DNA of 64,000 nt from Apostichopus japonicus. Its lineage: Eukaryota > Echinodermata > Holothuroidea > Aspidochirotida > Stichopodidae. A program made the translations under genes and the position numbers. Every line of letters starts with the position of its first letter. The stretch's first letter is position 1. Positions 46,622-57,678 of the stretch are shown here, one piece after another. The DNA is taken from contig NC_092567.1 of assembly GCF_037975245.1 (NCBI RefSeq), positions 21,862,376 to 21,926,375 on the forward strand, read 5' to 3'. Below the pieces are notes generated by a model. That model did no database searches. It was not told where the DNA came from and saw only the letters and a program-made list of their open reading frames with translations.

Positions 46622-46822
46622 TATGGGGAGGCAGGTAAGTGAAAAGGGACGCAAACACCACAAAGTTCCCCAAACTTACTGGTTTGGATATTTACTAGTG
46701 AAAAGCTTACCTGTCTCCCCACACACTCTTCTTCCATGCTTAGAGTAATCTCTTTGGCAATGTGCACCGCCCTCTAGAAGCTAGTCACTTCCGGTCAAAG
46801 CCCCACCTCATTCTACCACCGA
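46622..46822 (-). repeat. Dispersed short repeat, copy 3, with inverted partial copy
   Basis: On the minus strand: GACCGGAAGTGACTAGC, AGAGGGCGGTGCACATTG, then GGGGAGACAGGTAAGC (46725-46705). A partial copy in plus orientation (GGGGAGGCAGGTAAGTG) lies at about 46626. Here the splice-donor-like CAG|GTAAG faces the LRP4 sense direction. Confidence 0.8.
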
Positions 46823-46889
46823 AAGTGCTTAAGAAGTGTGACCTTTGTTTCAAGTGTGCCAATTAGCATTGGTTAATGTGTGTCAACAA

Positions 46890-46985
46890 CTTTAGTTTAA
46901 TTTATTTCATTGCAGCCATAATGATGTTACACTGTACTTCCTTGGAGTTATATGAGTTTATGCATTAAACATTCATTCATTCATA
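46890..46985 (+). mobile_element. Possible LINE 3' end
   Basis: Ends GTTTATGCATTAAACATTCA and then ATTCATTCAT, a short tandem tail like that of CR1/L2-group elements. No coding part kept. Confidence 0.4.
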
Positions 46986-47151
46986 CTTAGTAAAGATTCC
47001 AAAATCCTATTGGTCCATTAAGGTCAGCTGACCGTGGTTAATCCTGTGAGTAACGCACGGTAAAATTACGGGGCATCACTTTAATAAATCTTTGGTTATA
47101 TGTAACCAAAAATGTTTTGTTTTATGATTTTTCCCCCACACAAATGGTAGT

Positions 47152-47342
47152 GTATGAATGAACGGGGTTAATCAACGGTCTAGCGTGCGTTTCTCACATG
47201 ATTAATGCACTCCGGGTGTTAATGCTATCGCTGGATGCACTCGGGCTCCGCCCTCGTGCATCGCTTGCATTATCCCCCGATCGTGCATTAATCCTGTGAG
47301 TAACGCAAGCTAGACCGTTGATTAACCCCTTATTCATTCATA
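47152..47342. repeat. 190-bp near-perfect palindrome (foldback element)
   Basis: Left arm GGGGTTAATCAACGGTCTAG and right arm CTAGACCGTTGATTAACCCC are exact inverses. Pairing continues through GATTAATGCAC/GTGCATTAATC down to GATGCACTCGGGC/CCCTCGTGCATC around the centre near 47247, and outward to ATGAATGAA/TTCATTCAT. A partial relative (TTAATCCTGTGAGTAACGCA) lies at 47038-47057. Confidence 0.92.
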
Positions 47343-47821
47343 GAATATTATTTCAGCAAACTTTGCCATATTTTTTTTATTTCACCAAAATATGCCCAAT
47401 TTTTAATCTTTTTTTTTGGCAAAGTCAATTATTGCTCTCAAACCATTTCTTAATGATAACCAAGATAGGTTATTAGCTTTATAAAGAATGTGGAACAACA
47501 ATGGGCTACTATGCTTCCGATATCATACTTTGAAAAGCACCTTGGGACTGTCCCATGCAAAATAGTTTACCAACACGCTTTCCATTGGTATTTTTCCGCA
47601 AATTTGAACAACCTACCTACTGACTTTAAGTTTACAAAATAACTATGCTTCAAAAGTACTTCAATTTTCATGATATCCAACCTTTGAGCTGTAATGGTAC
47701 TTTGGGAGCTCTTTAAGATGTATAATGGCTATCATAATCATTCTCCTATATTTGGTTAGGAAACAAAATTTCATTTCAACTTGAAGATAATACAAACCAT
47801 GTAGTGAACTCAAGAATGGAA

Positions 47822-47860
47822 ATATATATCTATATATATACATGTATATATAGATATACA
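47822..47860. repeat. TA-rich palindrome
   Basis: TATATCTATATATATACATG is answered by CATGTATATATAGATATA. Confidence 0.9.
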
Positions 47861-48282
47861 ATATATTTATTTTGATGGATAGGGAATTCATAAATACAAT
47901 ATCGCCTTACCCCTTGGGTATGATATACCATCTTCATCTATTATACGATAAACGATTATCCATAAATGTTTTCGTTCCGCTTCGAGTCAAAGAACGAAAA
48001 TGTTTGCACTTTATTGATTTAGGGCAAATTGCCAGGAAAGCTTTGGTGGAAAATAGATTAATCTGTAACCTTTTGCTCCAATTTCAGAGTCCAAGAAGGG
48101 GTTTACTCAGATAAATTTGAAAAGAATGTGAAGCATATACATCGTCATGCAGGGCACATACATAAATAGACAAATTCCCCCCCCCCCCCATATTTTTTTT
48201 TTTTTAGATAGAATTTTCTATTTCTCCTAAATCCTAATGTGCTCTAGACATTTTGGGAGGTACAATAAGGACAGTGGAAGAC

Positions 48283-48418
48283 CAGGATTGGGGGGGGGTC
48301 AGTCACCGGGAGAGGATGGTGCTAGAATGATCACCAAGGGGTCTAGACATGGTATAGTAACGAGTGTACAGTTGTTCTGAGATGACGGGGAAGTGATAAG
48401 TGAAGTAAAGTTTAGAGC
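48283..48418 (+). repeat. Dispersed short repeat, copy 4 (diverged)
   Basis: GTCAGTCACCGGGAGAG, then TCTAGACATGGTATAG, ACGGGGAAGTGATAAGTGAA and GTAAAG keep the order of family landmarks. Confidence 0.55.
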
Positions 48419-48689
48419 CCAAGGAGAACCGTCTTATACATTTTAAGACGATATGTAATTTACAAGGTCATAATGCAGGTATGATATCAATATTTAAGGG
48501 TTCGTACATAGGGAGAAAGTGAGGGCAGCATATGTGTAGCCCAGCAGTGGGGGGCAAAATACTATAATGAAGGCTGGGTTAATGTAAAAAACTACAGTTG
48601 TAGGGTAATGGGAGGTACGAAAGAATCAAAAGTCAAACAGGAAGCTTTTTGATTTCATGGAAAATAAGGGCTGAGAGGTCAAATATTGT

Positions 48690-48812
48690 TGCATGGTTTC
48701 ATAGAGGGTGCAGAGTATTAAAAAAGTTACCATTCTAGTCATATATGGTATAACAAGAATGCTGAGGTTGTGGGGAGACAAGTAAGCAAGGAGCGAAGTA
48801 AATATATATTAT
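48690..48812 (+). repeat. Dispersed short repeat, copy 5
   Basis: CATAGAGGGTGCAGAGTATT, then GCTGAGGTTGTGGGGAGACA and AGTAAGCAAGGAGCGAAGTA. Confidence 0.82.
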
Positions 48813-51800
48813 TTTATATGATTCATTTGACAGAGGAATCTTTGGCAGCTAATTACAGTTTTTAATCTTTGTAAGATGTAGATTATGCACAGGATGTTGG
48901 GAATGAGACAGAAGTAGGTCAGTGTTAACAATTAACAATCAAAACTTTATCTGGTTCAAGTATTAAAGAACGATTTTTCAAATCTGTCTTCATTCAATTA
49001 TTTGGATTCAGAGGATTTCCTATCTAGTTTTCACTACCTTTTGCTGAAGATCTTTTCAATTTTGCATTTATTTTATTCATGTTTTGTTCTCTTAAGGTTC
49101 ACAAGCCCCAACCAGACCCCTCCCTCCTCTCCCATGCATTATTGAATATTTCACAACAAAAATTTCTGTACAGTATTACACATATTATTATTATTATTTT
49201 TAATTATGATATATATAAGTTGACATAATATTTGATGAAATATTTCCAATTATATGACTCAAAGAATCAGTGCTGCAAAATCTCCAAATATCACATAATG
49301 AACCTCTATACAGATCTATTCATTAATTATGGAAAAACAAAGCTGCTAATTAATAATTGCATAATTCACTCCTTTAAATAGATATTCTATGCTACGTTAT
49401 AAGAATTTAAAGAATTGAATAACCTTTCGGCGACCTTCCGCGTGCTTTTTCTAAAGACCTACATTTTCGGTTTCACAAAAGACCTTCCAATTGATAGCAT
49501 AAAATTTATATTGGTTATTTTGGGTATCAGCCAAATCAAAATAAAATCATCGTAAACATATCATGGGAACTAACTTGTTTTTGCAGCAGATGAATGCAGC
49601 ACACACACAGGGAGGTGCTTTTACTCTATTATCAATCAATGCTTGGCATTCCAATCTAGCAATTGGTTTTTAGAAAGCCAAGGACATAAACTCACAATGC
49701 ATTGCTTAGTTCAGTGTAATTTCATCAAAACAGAAATAATTAGCTTTCAAATGATGCAAAAGTTCACTGCTTGACACCTCTGTCAAAAAACTCAAACAAG
49801 TATCCATACACTGTTGGAGTGGGGCAGTGAAGTTTGAGCTCCGTTAATTTAAGAGTTGCCTGGTTGTGTATGGGGGGGGGGGTTAAGCCTATGCACATAC
49901 AATTTTTTTCCCCTTGGTATATAGTTATTTGGCTAAATCAGCAAATTTTGTAATCTGCTAGAATGTGCCAGAGTAGTCAGCATTTTCAATACATGTTCTC
50001 GTACTTAAATTGTCATCACAATGGATTTTACGGGAGTTAAGCTGTTTAATTTAACTTTTGATAATTTCTTTCTTTGTCTCTTATGAATGAATGCACAATA
50101 CAGTAACTAAGACATGGATGGTAAGCATTGCTTTTAACGCCATGAACCGATTTTGTAGCACATTCATCAATACAGTCTGCACCCTCTCAATTTAAAAAAT
50201 ATCATGCACCAACTTGTGGAATATAAGAACATACAGAAAGAAAAAAAAACAGTCTGTCAAAAAAAATTAAAATGCAGGTTTCAGATTAATGTTTTTATTC
50301 CTGGTGGTGATTTTATGATTGAATAAAAGTCGCATAAATTTGGTGCTCAAATTGTCACGGTTTCGTCGTTGTACCCATTCTTGAAAGAACAAAAAAAAAT
50401 ATGGTACCTGAATAAGAAAACACGTGTTTACTGTTGGGCCATCCCCACAGAGTTCAGAAAAGCAACTACGATTTAAGTGCATTAACAACAAAGAGATTTC
50501 CAAATGAAGCAATAAAACAAAACATGACATTTGTTGGCCACATCCTCTTCTGGTTTTAAATTATTCGACTGAAGCTTATCAGAGATGTTTTTTCTCCAAG
50601 TAACAGGCTGTTATTGTAATTAAAGGCCATGGCCTATTTTGTAACCTATTCAAGCATAAAAACTCCTTAAGCTTGGATACCAGTCAATATTTATAAGATG
50701 TCTGTTTTATTTAATTATATATTATTAAACAATTTCATGTAAATAAAATAATTAAACTAATCCAGTAAAATTGCCCTTTATTGTTCCCAGGTGACCCTTT
50801 TTTTGTTTTATCACCACACCTGCAAGAAAGCTTAAGTTTCAGTTTTAAGGAAATTATCTTACCATCCCTGACTGAGCGAGCTATGTAACCCCTTTCTTTT
50901 AAGAGGAATTAGCCCAGAAACTTTTTAACTTTTCAAACTGATTCCCCCATTCAGAATAGCTACTTACTGTACAAGGCTGAATTATTTCTCAGTAAAAAAT
51001 GACAGTTTTGAGTGATGGCACCTTGACCCCTAACCACACAAAGGTCAAACCTAACACCCTTTTTCGCTTCAAGTGGATGGTACAATCTGCCACACATCAA
51101 ATCAAATACCAGTTTTTGTTGTCATCAGCGAAACCTTGTGGACAAACAAGTTTTTCTTACCCGGTCCACTAAAATCTCATTTTCTAACCAAAATAGGAGA
51201 GAAGTTGAGGTACTTTGGGTTGTTGATAGTTTTGAGAACAAACATACTGACAGGACCAGAGAGAGGCATTTTAAGGGGTGCAGAAGAGTGTTGTTATAAT
51301 AGTGAATATGACAGAGTAATGTATCCATATAAAATACCTTGTTGACAACAGGCAGATGCCAAAAAAAAGATGATTTATTTTTTTAAATCACAATTGGTGT
51401 TATCTTTTCCAGGATCAAAGAAATGCCGAACAAACAGCTTTCCATGAACTGATGTACATTTGACCTGAGGTCAAAGTTATGATCCTTGCACTAAAGAATA
51501 TGGACATTTTACAAACATTTTTATGGAATGACTGACAACACAATTGTGTAATGACTTTGCAAGGAAGAATAATAAGAGACCTTCAACAATTTTCGATTTT
51601 TTTTTTTAAAGTTTATTTCAAGTTTTGGTATATGAATAAACAAAGCTGGTGTACTGGTAGGAGCGTGGGGAGGGGAGGGGAGGGGACAATGGGAGAAAGG
51701 TAAGAGGATGATGGAGGTAAAATAGCAAAGTCAGGATGTGAAGAAAATCCTACACATGTGTCACTCCTGGGTAAAGCTTCATTTCAGTCCTAAAGATGGG

Positions 51801-53570
51801 ACCTAAAGATTGTACACCTTTATCGAAGCTCATATTTAAGGATTATGGGGTACTTTATTTTGTCTTCATCTTCCCCCTGACCCCCCTCCCCCCACCCCCC
51901 CTTCACCTCCTCCGCCTCCCTTTGGCAGGGTTACAAAAACATAACTTTTGACACACATCTGCACTTTGTGAAATATATTCCTCATAAATGTCACAGAGCT
52001 AACACATACAGTACAGTTGAGAGCACTTGTAATTTTTGTTATTGATTATAAATTTTTCAAAAAAACCCTATTTTGCATATTTTGTTTTCTTTTCTTAAAT
52101 TCCTGGTAAAGGCTTGGAAACAGATGTACAGTAAATAACAGAAACCATAGACCGTGTCCATTAAACAAATACAAAAACTTCCAACTGCTGTTTCTCGTTG
52201 GGTGTTAATTCCAATACCATCGATAGGATAAAACCTGACAAAATCCATAAATATCCACCTTACACATAAAAACCCTGGACAAAATGTTTACTTTTATATA
52301 CGGTACAATTCTTGGTAAACAAGCATCAGGTCAAATTAAGCCAAAAAGTTTGTTTTTATGCCAAAAAGTGACATTTCCTATTATTGTGTTTGCCTTAATT
52401 TGCAAGTGTAAGACTTTATATCTATATATAATTTTAATGTTACTTCCCAAAATAAGCTATTGTTAGGTATAAGTCAACTTTTTTGTAACATTTTGATAAA
52501 ATGTGATTCTAAAATCTCAAAATAATGCTTGACAATTTAAATATGTAGTCAATTTCCATTTTCATTCCAAATATCAATGTATCGTACAATAACCAATCCT
52601 GGAAAAAATTCCAATTTTCCTTTTGTGCAAATTTCTTAATCAAATGAAAAGAATAAAGTCCTTCAAAACTTTAAAATGCTGATTGAAGTCCCAAACTTCC
52701 AAGACCTTATACTAAGAACATCTTCTTTCTGGTTTTTTTTTTTACCATGATGTGAATAACATTGACTGAAACAGAGAGAATGTCAAATCGCAGCAAGTTC
52801 CTGGGAAAACTTTGGCAAGATATGAACCCTACGGGATGGAAGATTAAATTCACCTGCATCTTAAAATTTGATCCAGTTATAACATTGTAATTGATCTCAA
52901 CAACTGCATAAACATCCCCACAAAATCCCCAGATAAAAAAGTATAAGCTAGTCCATTATAACACTGTTGGGAGATAAAAATGCAGCTCTCTGATTTTGGT
53001 GTTTACCCTCATCCATCCATCCATCAAATATGATTTTAAACTTACATCCCAAAATAATTGTTTCTGTCACACCCTGTAGCCAGGGGTGGATAGCCCCTGC
53101 ACACGCAAAGGGGATGGAAGGCAGCGCACTCGCCACCCATAAAACAGTAACACCTGTTCATCGCTAAATATGATTGACTGGTATCGTGGTTCCCATGGGG
53201 ACATGGCTCTTTTCAGTTATAACAACTTTTACAGAATTTTTACTCAGGTGCCTGTTGATACAACTTGGACTGAAAATTGAGGTCAAGACAGGGGTAATTG
53301 AGGATAAATTGAGGCAAATATGAGATTGACAAAAAGGTAGGGACAGGAAAAAAAAAAAGTTAAAACTTTGAAGAAAATGTCATTAAGTATTTTTTGAAAT
53401 GTTGACATGAAAAGTGAAACTATGAAAAAAAAAATGGAGCCAAAGACTCCAAATTTAATTTGAAACCAATCATCTTAAAACTTGACAAATCATAACAAGT
53501 TTTTTGAGCTGCAGCCAGCAGGATGAGCCATCTCTGGTTTTCCAGACTTTTGACGATTATTTGACATCCT

Positions 53571-53663
53571 TCAGGTCTGTTTTTTCTGGTCACACCAAAT
53601 AGCAAAGTTTTCAAAGACACCAACACTGTTTACCCTACTGAAACTTTCTACAATTGTTGGAAG
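53571..53663 (-). CDS. Possible 3'-terminal exon of an unidentified gene
   Basis: Phase-0 acceptor acaggcag| followed by LPTIVESFSRVNSVGVFENF, AIWCDQKKQT and a TGA stop. It joins in frame to the exon-like block at 53726-54019. No family recognised. The model rests only on frame and splice consistency. Confidence 0.4.
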   Translation of the reverse strand, partial: LPTIVESFSRVNSVGVFENFAIWCDQKKQT

Positions 53664-53725
53664 CTGCCTGTGTAAAACAACCCATAAGTTCTTAAAACTT
53701 CTTATCAATATTATCAATAAGGTAC

Positions 53726-54019
53726 CTTCTCAAAAGTAAGATGCTGAGGGGGCTGCAGCATCACTGCAGCCAGGCTGCGTAGGACATCTCTTTGGTGCTC
53801 CACAGTTTCACATAATAGGCAATGCTGCTCTGCCCAGTTTGTTATTTGATTCAGCTCTGCTGCTGAAAGATCTATCGGATCTTCAACCCCATGAAACAAT
53901 GGTTCTGGCTTCATAAATGATAGATTAGACAAAAATGGAGGTAGCTTTGCATCGGTAGAACTGCAAACAAGGGCCACCGTTTGTGGTTCTTCCCCTTCCC
54001 TGTCTCTCCATCCTCCCAC
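53726..54019 (-). CDS. Possible internal exon of an unidentified gene
   Basis: 294 nt, exactly 98 codons, phase 0-0. Donor GAGAAG|GTACCT. Acceptor gcag| at 54020 fits the neighbours by phase, though its pyrimidine tract is poor; an internal acceptor at 53961 is stronger but out of phase with the next block. The protein (DPIDLSAAELNQITNWAEQH, ETVEHQRDVLRSLAAVML) has amphipathic, coding-like composition. Function unknown. Confidence 0.42.
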
Positions 54020-54632
54020 CTGCTATATGGATTTTTGTCCCCTTACCCTCTTATTATTTTTTTCTCAAAGTTGCATAAATCATATGTGTGACTAGAAACC
54101 CCATGGCTATATTGCTTGAAAACCCTTTGGGACCTATTGAATATTCATGCACATACAGGGAATGCCAGCTTGAGGTGATAACAGAGACTTTTCTCTTCAA
54201 AAACATAGGCAAAATCAGATTACCCTACACTCCATCCAAACATTGGCGATAACACTAATTGACAAATCCTCCTCCCCCATTCCAAACTGTCACTTTTTTC
54301 TTCACATCCATTCAGTTGGGAAGTCTGGAGAGGAGGTATGTCAGTAAAAAATTGATAAAAAGTCAACTGTCAGAGTTTTCTTAAATAAATACAGTTCTTC
54401 ATTGCAAAGGGATTGTTTATGGCAGGCTAATCCTCCACTAGAGGCACGCTGATGGATTTCATACCAAGAAAAACATATTTCTAGACAGTGGAAAAAAACT
54501 GAAAAGATGGCAGGAATTTTAGTAGTATTACCCAGCCTTTATCTTTACCTAAACATACTTTTTATGATGTTTACTTCAACCCCTGATACTGGCTACCTCT
54601 ATTATCTTTTGACAAAGGGATATCTCTCTCAC

Positions 54633-54713
54633 TTTCCATCTTAAAAAGAATTTCTCCCTCAAAGTCTGGATTCCATGAGCCATTATATACAACCCCTGGC
54701 GATGCTTAAAGGC
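54633..54713 (-). CDS. Possible internal exon of an unidentified gene
   Basis: 81 nt, 27 codons, phase 0-0. Acceptor gtacacag|, donor AAA|GTGAGA. Reads AFKHRQGLYIMAHGIQTL then REKFFLRWK. The pattern of spaced hydrophobics ending F-x-x-W faintly recalls a Sfi1-type repeat; that is a guess. A further 25-codon phase-0 block may lie at 56518-56592 (weak donor CTT|GTAAAA). Confidence 0.35.
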
Positions 54714-55077
54714 CTGTGTACATGTATATATGCATGCACTTAGGACTTGCTCTGATTCACAGCACATACATAATGTAAGGATAGCATTGCGGACCTAGTT
54801 AACTTTTATAGACTTGTCATTTATACTGAGGTATCTATGTTGAAAACAACTGCTTAGTGAGTGGGAAAAAAACCCAAAAAAGTCTGATAGTAAAGTATGT
54901 ATGAATTGATGCAATACTGTAGTTACCCCACTATAGACTCTCACCTAAGTGTTCTCCTAATTAACTCACACCTTTAATACACATACTTTTTGGATCATTA
55001 AAGCCCACCCAATCTTACTATTTAGTTCTCTTCCTCTCTTGTGGCCTAGATTCCCCAAAACTAGATTCCCCAAAAGA

Positions 55078-55200
55078 GGAGGAGTAAGCGGGCAGTGTCC
55101 AAAGAGCCGGAGGGCGTAGTCTTAAAATGTTCCAATGTGTAGTTTTAGGTAGATGGGTGCAGATGTGCAGATGCAATGTGGGAGACAGATAAGAGAGAAT
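55078..55200 (+). repeat. Dispersed short repeat, copy 6 (diverged)
   Basis: GGAGGGCGTAGTCTTAAAAT, GTTCCAATGTGTAG, GATGCAATGTGGGAGACA, GATAAGAGAGAA. Closest to the 61.7 kb copy. Confidence 0.6.
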
Positions 55201-57440
55201 TAGCAATTAGCAAGGCACTGCTACAAATCAATGTACAGAAAATTTTGTGTCCCACAAAGTTAAAGTAAATTAAAAATAAATGTACTAAGTTTGAAGTTTA
55301 TCCGTAATTTCCATTGTTTTTCTGGTGAATTGCTGTCTTTTATAAAGTGGGCTGATTTTAACGAACAGATACAATAGCATCGTCGTGAAGGTTACCTTGT
55401 CTTTCATCTAACCGTCGACTGAGTACAATAAAACCCTTGCTTGCACCTTGCATGGTACATTCAAAGCGACGAACAACCATCAAGTATTCGAATGGGCTTT
55501 CTGACTGACAGATCTATCCCGTAAACTACCATCATTTTCCAATTTCTTAAGAGTATGACAAGGAGTTACAATCTGACATCGTGGTAAATGTTCGCTTGTC
55601 AAAGTGTCAATTTATCCTGGAGACAAACTCTGTGCTCTCTCTGCAGTGGATGTATTCATGTTACTATCATAAATATTTAGAGCAGGAATTTTGTGGTATA
55701 TTACAGAAATTGTAGTCTGCCTGGGGTCTCGCCCGTTTACTCGGCCCCTCTATGAAGTTAGTCACTCCTCATTTGGCAACTTTTGACGAGATGTCAAAAT
55801 CAGTTTCGTTTCTCTCCTTCTCTGTTCAATAAGTCCTTTTAATGATTTCAGTTGGGGGGGTTATGGATCCACCTCCCATGAACTAGGACAGTAGGAAACC
55901 AAGCTTTTGAGATATTGTTACACCTGGTTACACAAATGGATTTTGATGCATACTCAACAAATTTATGAAACTTTATATGCAAGAGTCCTCTTTGATTTTT
56001 ACTTCTTCTTGTCAAATATTCCATGAGTTATGATAAAACCTGAATATTAACGTAATCTCTCCCCTGAAAATAAATAAATTTATTGGCATGGAGGGTTGTG
56101 CAAGCATGTGGTTCCAGAGTTATTTGGTAAACAGAAAAAAGTTTGAAATGTTGTAAAAACGTAGAGTCATATTGACGTTAAAATCTTCCAATGTAGCATA
56201 ATGTAGCATTAAACCTCCACTTTGATTAGCATGGGAGAAATTATGGGATGAAAGAATTGGAGTATTTTGGTGAGAGATGTCTGTTTTAAGATAAAAATGA
56301 TACAAAGGAAAATTTCGGCAGGTCAAAAAACAAACAGGATCGCTGCATCAAAGTAACATAAAATTAGATACAGTTGACGGTACCTTACATAATTTGAGCT
56401 TTTTGTCTTGGTTTATTGAAGGACTCACGGAACGCATATATTTGACTAAGCTTGTTTGAGACTGAGGGAAAGTTTGAGTTAAGTGATTGCCATAGCTAGA
56501 AAACAAACCACTTTTACAAGAGACCAAATATTAGCACTTTTCATCTCCGAGAAACATTTGTGTTGCAATTCTCCTATTGTTGACTGTGTCAACTGAACGT
56601 ATTGCAGAGGGGGCAATGGGGGAGACGACATAAACCAGTAAACAGAGAGAGAGAAAGAGAGAGAAATCTGGAGTTCGGTTCGGTGCAGATGTACACAGCT
56701 GCTCAGAGGTCTCAGGGTAAACACGGTTTAATCGTTGATAACAGTTTAATATCTGGTCAGGTGCGAGTCGTCGTAAATTACACCCTGTGATCATGCTGGG
56801 GTCTGAAATGCGTACACCAAAGGACTTCAATTAAATCAAATTGAAAAACTAACAGCTTGCATTATTACAAAACATGCCACAGAGTTGTATATATATACCG
56901 CTAAATGTCATCCAAGGCTCTTCGGAGGATTTATAGGCAGTTGATTTTCAGAATTGCTTTTGCATCGGGGTAGGAGTTTTAAAGACCACAATTATATCAA
57001 TGCTACATCGCATATATGGTGGGTAAATTAAGAAAATGTTTTACATACCTGGAAACTTAAAATATATCTTTAGTGGGGGAGGAGTTAAAGTGGGGAAAAT
57101 CATTTAAAGGTTTGAAAATAAACAAATAAAGCATTAAATTAACTTTGTGGGACACAAAAATGTATGCACTAGATTTGAAGTGGTATCCAATTATGTGTGA
57201 AATATGAAAAACAAATAAATGCTAGCAGTGACCAACTGTAACGACCAAAATGCAAAATGAATCCACTAGGATCCACAGGTATTTTAAAGTATACACTTCC
57301 ATTATAAACCTAAAGTTGTTTTTGTTTGGACACTACAGATAGAAAGAGACAGATAGGGGCAAGAGGGGGTAGGAGGGAAGGGCCCTTGCACATGGTTATA
57401 CCCTCATGAGTAAACTCCTGATCAAATAAGTGAAAACATT

Positions 57441-57678
57441 ATGTATGTATGTATTTTAGATCCTCCTGCAAGCAGGAACTCGCGAAGAAGCCATCATTGG
57501 CTTATCAAAACCGCAAGCTGACCAAAGTCAGTCTCTTAGATTCATATTTTAACGTCCATGATTATGAATTGTCAATTATCAACAACTCTGTAACTGGACG
57601 ACACACATTAATCTTGGAGTGACTCAAACTTGGGACCTTATGATCGAAAGGCACCGGCGTTAACCACTGAGCCATATA
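57441..57678 (-). mobile_element. tRNA-derived SINE
   Basis: On the minus strand, A box TGGCTCAGTGGTTAACGCC and B box GGTCCCAAGTTTGAGTC at normal spacing. A body follows, containing TTCCTGCTTGCAGGAGGATC, and a short (ATAC)n tail. Complete head-body-tail structure. Confidence 0.85.

Larger units (their letters stand above)
32574..53570. other. 21-kb stretch without a supported gene
   Basis: Either LRP4 intron 1 or the region upstream of LRP4. It holds the SINE-like elements, tandem-repeat element, palindromes and dispersed repeats listed separately, plus AT-rich unique DNA. The first LRP4 exon should lie here or further right, but I found no frame with a start codon, hydrophobic core and a phase-1 donor. 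Confidence 0.6.

Noticed and set aside
53040-53095. Exon-like GCAG|GGGCTATC...GGGAT|GTAAGT on the minus strand
   Set aside because: Its open frame does not match the phase of the blocks at 53.6-54.7 kb, and it lies after their stop codon.
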